Under the pieces are notes generated by a model that worked only from the letters and a program-made list of their open reading frames with translations, was not told the origin of the DNA and made no database searches. A DNA stretch of 17,929 bases from Spirochaetaceae bacterium. Lineage in GTDB: Bacteria > Spirochaetota > Spirochaetia > Treponematales > Breznakiellaceae. Where the stretch lies: the NCBI GenBank assembly GCA_031275595.1, contig JAISOO010000015.1, positions 1-17,929 on the forward strand. The letters are read 5' to 3'. This document shows, piece after piece, positions 8,094 through 14,668 of the stretch (position 1 is its first letter; every line of letters begins with the position of its first letter). The translations under genes were made by a program, and so were the position numbers.

Positions 8094-8127
8094 GGCTTGT
8101 TCAGGAACGTGAGGTCTCCGAACAACC
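8094..8127 (-). repeat. Second hairpin in the importer leader
   Basis: GGCTTGTTC (8094-8102) pairs with GAACAACCC (8120-8127, partly) around a centre with a further short GGA/TCC pairing. It lies between the 5'-terminal hairpin and the ribosome site of the binding-protein gene. Confidence 0.55.
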
Positions 8128-8163
8128 CTCTTATGCCCTAACGGATGTCGGATTTTGAATTGA

Positions 8164-8198
8164 GGCTGTTTCAAAACCCGGTTGGTTTTGGAACAGCC
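8164..8198 (-). repeat. Type 2 hairpin at the predicted 5' end of the importer mRNA
   Basis: GGCTGTTTCAAAACC and GGTTTTGGAACAGCC form a 15-bp stem with a single G-U wobble and a five-base centre. Read on the minus strand the loop shows the family CCAACCGGG signature. The stem starts about one base after the start point predicted from the promoter at 8206-8234, so the transcript would begin with this hairpin. Confidence 0.75.
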
Positions 8199-8205
8199 TT
8201 TGTCT

Positions 8206-8234
8206 ACTATAAAACAGGGCATCCAGGTTGTCAA
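8206..8234 (-). promoter_or_regulatory. Near-consensus sigma70-type promoter for the sugar importer operon
   Basis: On the minus strand a perfect TTGACA (8234-8229) is followed after 17 bases by TATAGT (8211-8206). It lies just downstream of the transporter gene that ends at 8257 and predicts a start near 8199, immediately before the hairpin at 8198-8164. Confidence 0.8.
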
Positions 8235-8256
8235 TGCGATCTTTCCCGCTCCGCGA

Positions 8257-10179
8257 TTATCCGAGCAGATACCCCGCCGCCCCATAGGCGAAAAACGCCA
8301 GGATCGTAATCATAATCACATAGGGCAGCTTGGCTTGGTAGTAGGCGATGGGATTAATACCCAGCACGGAGCCGATAAAATAGCTGTCCCCCAGGGCAAT
8401 CTCGTTGCCGATCAGTCCCGCGCCGCAGACCGCGCCGATATAAAGTCCCGCGTTGCCCCCCATAGCGGCGGCAAGTTCCAGGGCGATGGGGATACCGATA
8501 GCATACATGGCCCAGGGGTTATCCAGCAGCGCCTCCGCCAGGGTGCAGATGCCAAAGATCAGCGCCGGAAGCACCCAGGCCTGGCCGCCGACGAGGATTT
8601 TAACGATTTCGTTGAGCCACCGGGCAAAGCCGATGTCTTCCATGCCGGCGGCAAAACTTTTGCCCACCACGAACATAATGATAGGGGCAACCATGCTTTC
8701 AATTCCGTAAACAAGGCCGTTAAAAAACTGGCCCGGGGTCATGTACTGCTGGAAACAGTACAGAAAAAACATAAAAATTAAGGTAACGATCATACCGCAG
8801 GGGACGTTTACCCCGAAAGAGCCGGCCTCAAGGGAGCCGATTATTATGGAAGACGCGATAAGAACCACGATCGGTAAAACCAGATTGAGTATACGCCCCC
8901 GGTATACCTCCTCGTCTTCCCCCGTATTTTCGGTCCCCTCAGGCCAGAGAGGGCCTCCCTGGCTTACCCGGATCGCCGCTTTTTTAAGGGTCCCCGCCAG
9001 GGGTATTTTATTGAAGGAAAACAAAAGGATAAACGCGATGGTGAGGATCGCGGCAAAATTAAAACCTATCGCCGAAATAAAGAGTTCTTTTTGCCCGCCG
9101 TTTATGGCGATCATCCCCGAAAGATACAAACTCGTCAGGGAAATGGGATTGATGATACAAAGCGCCATGGGGGACATCCCCATAACCATGGCGGATCTTT
9201 CCCGGCATAACCCCTTCTGATCCGCCAGGGGCCTGAAGCAGGCCCCGTTTATCAGGATGTTTAAGTATTCATCCAGGCTCATAAGAACCATGGTACAAAA
9301 GGAGGCGAACAAGGTGCCGTTGCCGGTTTTAATCCGCTTTTCCACGACGGATTTAAGGGCGTTGATGCTTCCCGAAGAGGAAAAGAGACGGGTCAGGGAA
9401 CCCATCAGCACCACCATCAGAATAATATCCGCGGTACTGGTTGTGGCGGCGACGATGTATCCGGTAAAGGCTCCGATAAATTTGAGCTTGGCCAGCATGA
9501 CCGTAATATACAGCAGGGCGAGGATGATTGATTCCAGCACCTGTTTGCTTACGATAATATAAACGACCAGAAAAATAATGGGTGAACAGAGCCATGCCGG
9601 ATGCAGGGACCCCTCGGCAGGGTCGGGGCAGAACAGGAGGACATTCAAAAGCACAAAAAAAACGAGATAATAATTAATAAACAGGGAGGTCAGGGTCGCC
9701 TTGCTTTTACGGGCGGGTTTGTTCAGACCCCGCCTTGAGTTGATCAGCCTGACGAGTTTCCGGTACTTTTCCGATGCCTGTTCATAGGTGTTTTTCAAAA
9801 AGGTACCGTAAATCCCGGGGTGGGTCCTGGCTAAGGCGTGGAGGCTCTTCGCGTCAAGCTCAAATAGCAGCACCGTTCCCCGGGCCTGGACATCGGCGAG
9901 GCGTTTGTCGCCGGTCAGCGCGGCATATTCCCCAAAGTACTGTCCCGGAAACAATTCGTTGATCAGTTCGCCCTTTTCACCCCGGACGCTCAGAACCCCG
10001 TCCTCAATAAAGTACATGACCGAAGCGTCGGAGTGGGCACGGCAAATATAGCTGTTATGGGCGTAACGTTTCAGAACCAGGCGGGACATGATAAAATTTA
10101 ACATATACCGTGATTCTACCGAATCATCCAGATCGAAAAAATTCCGGATATAATCACGGTTTATATATTTTAACTCCAC
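8257..10179 (-). CDS. Cyclic-nucleotide-binding domain fused to an NhaC-family transporter
   Basis: A 640-residue membrane protein. Residues 20-130 are a cNMP-binding fold: MYFIEDGVLSVRGEKGELINEL, then a phosphate-binding cassette GQYFGEYAALTGDKRLADV with Glu84 and Arg93 in the expected places. After a basic linker (140-165) come about twelve hydrophobic segments. LMSLDEYLNILINGACFRPLADQKGLCRERSAMVM corresponds to the FDDYFNxLTVGxxMRPxTDxxxxSRxKLAY signature of NhaC-type Na+/H+ antiporters; the later GDHxSPISDT-like site is replaced by IALGDSYFIGSV. Cation/proton exchange gated by cAMP or a similar ligand is a reasonable guess, but the substrate is open. The GTG start at 10179 is one base after the PotD-like gene's stop, so the two are cotranscribed; no strong ribosome site is visible. 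Confidence 0.82.
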   Translation of the reverse strand: MELKYINRDYIRNFFDLDDSVESRYMLNFIMSRLVLKRYAHNSYICRAHSDASVMYFIEDGVLSVRGEKGELINELFPGQYFGEYAALTGDKRLADVQARGTVLLFELDAKSLHALARTHPGIYGTFLKNTYEQASEKYRKLVRLINSRRGLNKPARKSKATLTSLFINYYLVFFVLLNVLLFCPDPAEGSLHPAWLCSPIIFLVVYIIVSKQVLESIILALLYITVMLAKLKFIGAFTGYIVAATTSTADIILMVVLMGSLTRLFSSSGSINALKSVVEKRIKTGNGTLFASFCTMVLMSLDEYLNILINGACFRPLADQKGLCRERSAMVMGMSPMALCIINPISLTSLYLSGMIAINGGQKELFISAIGFNFAAILTIAFILLFSFNKIPLAGTLKKAAIRVSQGGPLWPEGTENTGEDEEVYRGRILNLVLPIVVLIASSIIIGSLEAGSFGVNVPCGMIVTLIFMFFLYCFQQYMTPGQFFNGLVYGIESMVAPIIMFVVGKSFAAGMEDIGFARWLNEIVKILVGGQAWVLPALIFGICTLAEALLDNPWAMYAIGIPIALELAAAMGGNAGLYIGAVCGAGLIGNEIALGDSYFIGSVLGINPIAYYQAKLPYVIMITILAFFAYGAAGYLLG

Positions 10180-10180
10180 C

Positions 10181-11221
10181 TTATCGTTTCAAGGCCGATC
10201 TGAAGGTTCTCCAAATCCGGGTATGGGCATTTTCCGCCTCCCTGCCGAGGTTTTCGATCATTTCAAAATCGTTGAAATTGGGCAAAATGATATGCGGCTT
10301 ATATTGGGGGCTGATAAAGGCTTCCGATGCCGAATAGGTACAGTAATACCCGCTGTATTCAAAACACCGCGCCCCCCGTCTGGGGTCCATGATATAGTTA
10401 AGAAAGGCATACGCCCCCTCGGCGTTCGGAGCCCGGCTGGGAACAAAGGCCGCCTGGATACCGAATCCTATCCCTTCCAAGGGGTAGACCTCCTTCAAAT
10501 TGGAATTTGCTATCCTCACCCTGGTTACCTCCCCGGTATACATAACGGCGGCGGATATTTCACCCGCCAGCATCGCCTTGTCCAGATCGAGATCCTGAAA
10601 GACCCGAATATTCGGTATGAGGGCGTTGAGTTTGGCCCCCGCGGCGTTGATCTCGCTTATATCTTCGGTGTTGTAACTTTTTCCCAATGCCTTGAGGGCC
10701 ATTCCGTTGATAACCCGGTAATTCGCCGTGATCCCGAGGCGTCCCCGCAGGGCGCTGTTCCACAGATCCCCAAAGCCCTGAATATCCAGGGGCACCTTGG
10801 CGGGATCGTATACTATCGTTTGGATCCCCGCGCCGTAAGGGACGGTATATTCATTCGCCGGATCGTAGAACTGATACTGAAAGAGGGAATTGATATTGGA
10901 AAAATTATTCATCCGGCTTTTGTCCAGCTTCCGGGCCAGCCCCTCCGCGATCACAAATTCAATGATGTAGTCATCGGCGATCACCAGATCGTAACCGGCG
11001 CCTTCGGTAATTTCCAGTTCGGTGAGCATATCCTCGTTAAATTCGAAGGTTTTATAAATCACCTCAATACCGGTGGCTTGCTTAAATCCGTCGATAATAT
11101 CCTGGGGGAACATATCTTCCCAGGTATACAGGATCAATTGCTTGTTTTGGGCAGATAACTGCGTTAAGGGAATCACCGCAAGCGCCGGAAGCATCAGCAA
11201 CAGCAATCGAAGTTTTTTCAT
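10181..11221 (-). CDS. PotD/PotF-like periplasmic substrate-binding protein
   Basis: A 346-residue exported protein with a signal peptide at residues 1-24 (LLLLMLPALAVIPLTQLSAQ). The mature part opens LILYTWEDMFPQDIIDGFKQATGIEV, the strand-helix start of spermidine/putrescine-binding proteins, and continues with DLVIADDYIIEFVIAEGLARKLDKSRMNN, TVPYGAGIQTIVYDP and PNAEGAYAFLNYIMDP. Length is typical of PotD. The start ATG has AAGGAGAAGG upstream. No PotABC ATPase or permease genes are nearby; instead the next gene, one base away, is the cNMP-domain/NhaC transporter. It may therefore supply or sense a ligand for that transporter, or work with an importer encoded elsewhere. Polyamine specificity is not shown. 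Confidence 0.85.
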   Translation of the reverse strand: MKKLRLLLLMLPALAVIPLTQLSAQNKQLILYTWEDMFPQDIIDGFKQATGIEVIYKTFEFNEDMLTELEITEGAGYDLVIADDYIIEFVIAEGLARKLDKSRMNNFSNINSLFQYQFYDPANEYTVPYGAGIQTIVYDPAKVPLDIQGFGDLWNSALRGRLGITANYRVINGMALKALGKSYNTEDISEINAAGAKLNALIPNIRVFQDLDLDKAMLAGEISAAVMYTGEVTRVRIANSNLKEVYPLEGIGFGIQAAFVPSRAPNAEGAYAFLNYIMDPRRGARCFEYSGYYCTYSASEAFISPQYKPHIILPNFNDFEMIENLGREAENAHTRIWRTFRSALKR

Positions 11222-11260
11222 ATCCTTCTCCTTTTTATACCGGAATATGCGGGTCTAAAC

Positions 11261-11283
11261 CCCGCTCCCGCCGGCGGGACGGG
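11261..11283 (-). repeat. GC-rich intercistronic hairpin
   Basis: CCCGC/GCGGG and flanking CCCG/CGGG segments form a compact GC stem between the DPBB gene stop and the PotD-like gene. There is no T-run after it, so it is not called a terminator; read-through into the next gene is likely. Confidence 0.4.
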
Positions 11284-11288
11284 ATAGT

Positions 11289-11894
11289 TCATTCGCTAAT
11301 CGATTCAATCCTTACATTGGCAAAACCATTTATGCCAAGACGCTGCCCGAGGGCGTCGGAAATTTCAACGATCCGGCTTTGGGAAGCCCTGATCCGGTAC
11401 ATGACCGTAGCGGTTGCCTCCTGTCCGTTGGCCAGATTGGTTATCCGGATCCGGCTGCCTTCGGGAAGGGATGGATGGCCCACGGTAAGCTGGGTTCCTT
11501 CGTCCACCCGCATGGCAGTCCCCTCCTGTACGAGGTCCCGATCCGTTGTCCGGTTTACCAGGGTTTTATTGCCTCGGGGCATTACTTCGACCCGCAGCCG
11601 CGTCCATCCCCCGGTGTTCATCTGTAATAAACTCGCGGCGGGAGAAGCTACATCGACCAACACCCCCGCGTTTTCATGGATCCGTCCCCCGACCTTTACG
11701 ATAACCTCCTTGTTATTTTCCAGGTTGGTCAATTTCAACTGGGTCCCAAAGGGAAGCTTCGGATGGGAAGCCATTAACGCGGCGTTCCGCGCGTTATACC
11801 AGCTTCCCAAACCTTCAAAAATAAGTCCCTGCTGGGCGGCGCAGGGCATTATAGCGATAATGAACAGCAGCCATAAAAACGAAGATTTTTTCAT
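11289..11894 (-). CDS. RlpA-like protein with two degenerate DPBB repeats
   Basis: A 201-residue exported protein. The signal peptide covers residues 1-20 (ending MPCAA; the cysteine lacks a proper lipobox). Repeat 1, about 27-106, has the double-psi beta-barrel features of RlpA: GLGSWYNARNAALMASHPKLPFGTQLKLTNL and VDVASPAASLL. Repeat 2, about 138-199, repeats the same outline (GHPSLPEGSRIRITNLANG, RIVEISDALGQRLG). The conserved RlpA segment VxDRGPF is replaced by VGGRIHE in the first copy and MYRIRAS in the second, so glycan-cleaving activity is doubtful and a structural or peptidoglycan-binding role is more likely. The start at 11894 has GGAGGTGA just upstream; 65 extra upstream codons are leader repeats. 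Confidence 0.8.
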   Translation of the reverse strand: MKKSSFLWLLFIIAIMPCAAQQGLIFEGLGSWYNARNAALMASHPKLPFGTQLKLTNLENNKEVIVKVGGRIHENAGVLVDVASPAASLLQMNTGGWTRLRVEVMPRGNKTLVNRTTDRDLVQEGTAMRVDEGTQLTVGHPSLPEGSRIRITNLANGQEATATVMYRIRASQSRIVEISDALGQRLGINGFANVRIESISE

Positions 11895-11919
11895 ATTCTC
11901 ACCTCCGATAGTAATAACG

Positions 11920-12030
11920 CTTTTTCCACCCCTCCTGGTTTCGGAAAAGGCTCTGGAAAAAACGGCAAAGGGCCGCTTTTTCCCTCTGCGGCTAAGGTTG
12001 TTTTCCCAAAACTGAAATTTCAGGAAAACC
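11920..12030 (-). repeat. Three serial hairpins in the leader of the DPBB gene
   Basis: In the transcription direction: 12030-11996 (type 1, GGTTTTCC/GGGAAAACAACC); 11983-11955 (type 3, GGAAAAAGCGGC/GCCGTTTTTTCC, terminator-like); and 11949-11920 (type 2 position, CTTTTCC/GGAAAAAG). The right arm of the last repeats ten bases (GGAAAAAGCG) of the left arm of the middle one. They could therefore compete for the same partner strand at 11955-11966. Confidence 0.7.
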
Positions 12031-12072
12031 TCGAGCAAATCCTCAGGAGCATTTCTTAGTAAACTACAAATA

Positions 12073-12101
12073 ATTATAAATAAATCCAATCATTTTGGCA
12101 A
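12073..12101 (-). promoter_or_regulatory. Predicted promoter for the DPBB-PotD-transporter operon
   Basis: Minus strand TTGCCA (12101-12096), 17-base spacer, perfect TATAAT (12078-12073). The predicted start near 12066 gives a leader of about 170 nt containing the three hairpins at 11920-12030. Confidence 0.7.
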
Positions 12102-12154
12102 GCGGTTTTGAGAAAAAATCAGGGGGAGCGCCTTAAAAAAGGGTAAAGAAGGAG

Positions 12155-12220
12155 CCTTTCCCAAAACTCGGTTGGTTTTGGGAAAGGTTTCCGAAAAAGC
12201 GGTCTAAAGCCCGCTTTTTC
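12155..12220 (-). repeat. Type 3 + type 2 hairpin pair upstream of the DPBB promoter
   Basis: 12193-12220 pairs GAAAAAGCGG with CCGCTTTTTC. 12155-12187 pairs CCTTTCCCAAAAC with GTTTTGGGAAAGG (13 bp) around a 7-nt loop. Read on the minus strand, the roughly 70 nt are a close copy of the type 3 + type 2 pair at 17354-17421 on the plus strand. No convincing promoter adjoins this copy. Confidence 0.75.
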
Positions 12221-12255
12221 CAGCGTCCGTGCCCATTGGGGTATTGAGACCTCCC

Positions 12256-12498
12256 TCCATATATGTCCTTGATGCGGCCTTTGGCGAGGATGCCCGCCGG
12301 ATAAAGAGCGGTAACGGGCCCGGGAACCTGGCGTTCATGCGTAACATTGCGCTTTCCCTGGCACGATCCGATAGCCAGTCAAGCCGGAGCATCATGAGCA
12401 GGATCAAACAGACGGCCTGGCCTGATGAGTATCTTGAAGAATTGCTGTTCCAATCGGGATTCGCCGATCAAACGGAACCCCCGGCAGCCGATCCTTAA
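12256..12498 (+). pseudogene. C-terminal remnant of an ISAs1-family transposase
   Basis: About 80 residues match the end of ISAs1/H-repeat transposases: IYVLDAAFGEDARRIKSGN, then GNLAFMRNIALSLAR and SRIKQTAWPDEYLEELL. The family pattern is LHWxLDVxFxEDxxRIRxGNAxExxxxxRxIAxNLL. The N-terminal three quarters, including most of the catalytic core, are missing. The left break lies a few tens of bases after the hairpin pair at 12155-12220. It is not expected to be functional. Confidence 0.72.
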
Positions 12499-12502
12499 GA
12501 AT

Positions 12503-12583
12503 TTTTAATGCGCTCGCCTTGGCCTGGCAGCCCTCAGGCAGCAGTTTCACCCCTTGTTTAAATTCATCATTTCCCGTACCCAT
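12503..12583 (-). pseudogene. Possible N-terminal scrap of an IS4-type transposase
   Basis: From the ATG at 12583 the minus strand reads MGTGNDEFKQGVKLLPEGCQ and then AKASALKI. This resembles the opening of IS4-like transposases (FxxAVxLLPxGWExKAxELGAL). Similarity stops near the tail of the ISAs1 scrap. It is too short for certainty and has no ribosome site. Confidence 0.35.
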
Positions 12584-12646
12584 GCCGCTGTTTTAGCATT
12601 AGTTTCTTCCCTAAGTAAACGACGATGCCCTGCGGCTTCCGGCAAA

Positions 12647-12675
12647 TTGACAAAAGAGGGGGATAAAATTATAGT
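12647..12675 (+). promoter_or_regulatory. Near-consensus promoter of the lipid-type operon
   Basis: Perfect TTGACA (12647-12652), 17-base spacer, TATAGT (12670-12675). The predicted start near 12682 coincides with the first base of the hairpin at 12682-12718 and gives a leader of about 200 nt before the GTG at 12885. Confidence 0.82.
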
Positions 12676-12681
12676 AACATG

Positions 12682-12871
12682 AGCCGGTTCCAAAACTCCG
12701 TTGGTTTTGGAACCGGTTTTGGGAGAAAATTGCTCATCCCTTATAAGTTACGCAGTTACGGCTTATGTAATTTTCTCCAGAGGGTAAGAAGCTGTTCCAA
12801 AAACTGAAGTTTTGGAACAGCCTCACATAATAGAGGGAGGCTCTGGAAACTCCGGTTGAGTTTCCAGAGCC
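12682..12871 (+). repeat. Four-stem structured leader of the methyltransferase operon
   Basis: 12684-12716 (type 2): CCGGTTCCAAAAC/GTTTTGGAACCGG, 13 bp, 7-nt loop. 12722-12778: GGAGAAAATT/AATTTTCTCC, 10 bp, enclosing ATAAG/CTTAT. 12791-12821 (type 1): GCTGTTCCAAAA/TTTTGGAACAGC, 12 bp, loop ACTGAAG. 12839-12871 (type 2): GGCTCTGGAAACT/AGTTTCCAGAGCC, 13 bp, loop CCGGTTG. All stems listed are perfect. The last ends 14 bases before the start codon. Confidence 0.8.
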
Positions 12872-12884
12872 CTAAGGCGGTTCC

Positions 12885-13994
12885 GTGGACATACAAAACT
12901 ATACAACGGACAGGATCCGGGCGGCAGACGCGAAATATGAGGCCCAAAAATTATGTTTCGCCCCCTTGTGCTTTCAGGCAGTCCGCGCCCTGCGGGAACT
13001 GGGGGTTTTGCGGAACATATCCGATGCCGGGGATGCCGGCTTGACCAGGAATGAAGCGGCGGCGTCAAGCGGCCTGCCGGTATACGGCGTAGGGGTTTTG
13101 GTTGAAATGGCCCTAGCCCTGGGAGTGCTTAAGCTCCGTGCCGATACCGCCGGGGAGCCGCCTGAGGAGGAGAAGTTTATTCTGGGGAAGATCGGCTGGT
13201 TTTTTTTGGAAGACGATATGACCATCGCCAATTTTAATTTTGTAAATGACGTGTGTTACCAGGGGGCTTTTAGGCTCAAGGAATCGGTACAGGAGGGTAA
13301 ACCTCGGGGGCTTTCCGTATTCGGCGACCAGTGGGCCACGATTTACGACGCCCTTGCGTCCCTCCCCCAGCGGGCCCGGGAAAGCTGGTTCAACTTTGAT
13401 CACTTTTATTCGGATATTGCCTTTCCCGAAGCCCTCCCGCTGGTATTTGAAACCAAACCCCGCCGCATCTTTGATATCGGCGGGAATACCGCCAAATGGG
13501 CCATTGCCTGTTGCGCTTATGACCGGGCGGTGGAAGTTACCATCATCGACCTGCCGGACCAAATCGCGGCGGCCCAAAAAAACGCCGCCGCCGCCGGTTT
13601 TGCGGCGCGGATCTCCTGCTGCTCCGGCAATATCCTGGACGTCGGAACCGCCCTTCCTCCGGGGGCCGATGCGATCTGGATGAGCCAATTCTTGGATTGT
13701 TTCTCCCTGGAGAAGATCGGCATCATTATAGAGAAGATTCGGGCAGCCGTGTCGCCGGATACGGATGTTTACGTACTGGAACCCCTCTTGGACAAGCAGC
13801 GTTTCGAAGCTTCCGCCTATTCCCTCCGGGCGATTTCCCTCTATTTTACCTGTATGGCCAATGGTTCAAGCAAAATGTACTCTTTCGCTGAGCTCAATTC
13901 GGCGGTGGAAGGAGCGGGATTCAAACTGCAATCCGCCCGGCACGATCTGGGTTCCAATAACTATTCCCTGCTCCGTTACCGGAAAAGCCCATGA
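12885..13994 (+). CDS. SAM-dependent methyltransferase, O-methyltransferase type
   Basis: A 369-residue cytoplasmic enzyme. Residues 25-100 look like the helical, winged-helix dimerisation domain of O-methyltransferases (CFAPLCFQAVRALRELGVL, then LTRNEAAASSGLPVYGVGVLVEMALALG). The Rossmann domain has motif I RIFDIGGNTAKW at 194-205, an acidic residue after strand 2 in TIIDLPDQ (219-226), and the late element YSFAELNSAVEGAGF (332-346). The start is GTG at 12885 with AAGGCGG upstream; no ATG lies nearby in frame. It overlaps the next gene by ATGA. Methyltransferases of this build stand first in aryl-polyene and flexirubin clusters, where they methylate the aryl head; that role here is inferred from neighbours. 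Confidence 0.85.
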   Translation: MDIQNYTTDRIRAADAKYEAQKLCFAPLCFQAVRALRELGVLRNISDAGDAGLTRNEAAASSGLPVYGVGVLVEMALALGVLKLRADTAGEPPEEEKFILGKIGWFFLEDDMTIANFNFVNDVCYQGAFRLKESVQEGKPRGLSVFGDQWATIYDALASLPQRARESWFNFDHFYSDIAFPEALPLVFETKPRRIFDIGGNTAKWAIACCAYDRAVEVTIIDLPDQIAAAQKNAAAAGFAARISCCSGNILDVGTALPPGADAIWMSQFLDCFSLEKIGIIIEKIRAAVSPDTDVYVLEPLLDKQRFEASAYSLRAISLYFTCMANGSSKMYSFAELNSAVEGAGFKLQSARHDLGSNNYSLLRYRKSP

Positions 13995-14668
13995 CCCCGG
14001 TATCGCCCGTCTATGTCTCCCGGTTCAGCGCCTGGGCCCCCGGGCTGGACGGCCCAGAGGTTTGGCGGAAGTGGGCCGCGGACAACCGGGAGATCCCCGG
14101 CACGGGGGAGGGTCCCGCCTTGGAGTTCACCGATCCCCTGTTCCGCCGCCGCCTGAGCCTCGTAAGCCGGATGACCATCCAGGTACTCCACGACCTCCTG
14201 TCCCCGGGGGAAGACTCGAAGATCCTGTTTTTTTCATTCCGGGGAGAAATTACCCAGCAACTGCGGATCAATCAAGGGCTGATAGAGGAACATACGGTGC
14301 GGCCCGCGGTTTTTTCCCTGTCGGTGTTCAACACCCCGGTAGCCCTGGCCACCATCGCCCTGAACCTGCGGGCAGGATATTCCGCGCTGTACCCTGGAGA
14401 AGGGCGGTTTAATACGGGGCTCCAGGCCGCGGCGGCTCCGGTGGCGGCGGGTGACGCGGAACGCGCGGTCCTGGTTTACGCCGATGAACCGGTGCCCGGG
14501 GAATATGGCCCCCTCTGTCCCCGGGAGAACGGTTCCCTTGCCCTGGGGGCGGTTCTCTCCTCCCAAAAGCCGGAGGGGGCCCTTCCCCTGGAAGCGGCGG
14601 ATGGGACATCCCCGGGAAATTTTTTGCGGTCCCTGCTGCGGCGGGAAGTACCCTATGGCTCCCCCTGA
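13991..14668 (+). CDS. Beta-ketoacyl-synthase-like chain-length factor (PF13723 type)
   Basis: A 225-residue protein resembling the short ketosynthase-like subunits annotated as beta-ketoacyl synthase chain length factor. The core is DPLFRRRLSLVSRMTIQVLHDLL, ILFFSFRGEITQQLRINQGLIEE, VRPAVFSLSVFNTPVALATIAL and AAAAPVAAGDAERAVLVYADEPVP. It corresponds to the N-terminal half of a thiolase-fold ketosynthase, and no active-site cysteine is visible. Such proteins partner a full ketosynthase in aryl-polyene-type systems. The start ATG overlaps the methyltransferase stop by four bases, and the 3' end overlaps the acyltransferase by 14, so the genes form one operon. No full ketosynthase or ACP gene is found in the window. 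Confidence 0.8.
   Translation: MTPVSPVYVSRFSAWAPGLDGPEVWRKWAADNREIPGTGEGPALEFTDPLFRRRLSLVSRMTIQVLHDLLSPGEDSKILFFSFRGEITQQLRINQGLIEEHTVRPAVFSLSVFNTPVALATIALNLRAGYSALYPGEGRFNTGLQAAAAPVAAGDAERAVLVYADEPVPGEYGPLCPRENGSLALGAVLSSQKPEGALPLEAADGTSPGNFLRSLLRREVPYGSP

Noticed and set aside
11261..11283. GC hairpin as terminator between the DPBB and PotD-like genes
   Set aside because: No T-run follows and the gap is only 67 bp with a ribosome site, so operon read-through is more likely.
12110..12150. Plus-strand promoter before the hairpin pair at 12155
   Set aside because: TTGAGA has no acceptable -10 box at 16-18 bases, and the repeat's signature reads on the minus strand.
12684..12871. Regular stem-loops considered as a CRISPR array
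   Set aside because: Spacing and stem sequences vary, there are no constant repeats with unique spacers of even length, and no cas genes are present.
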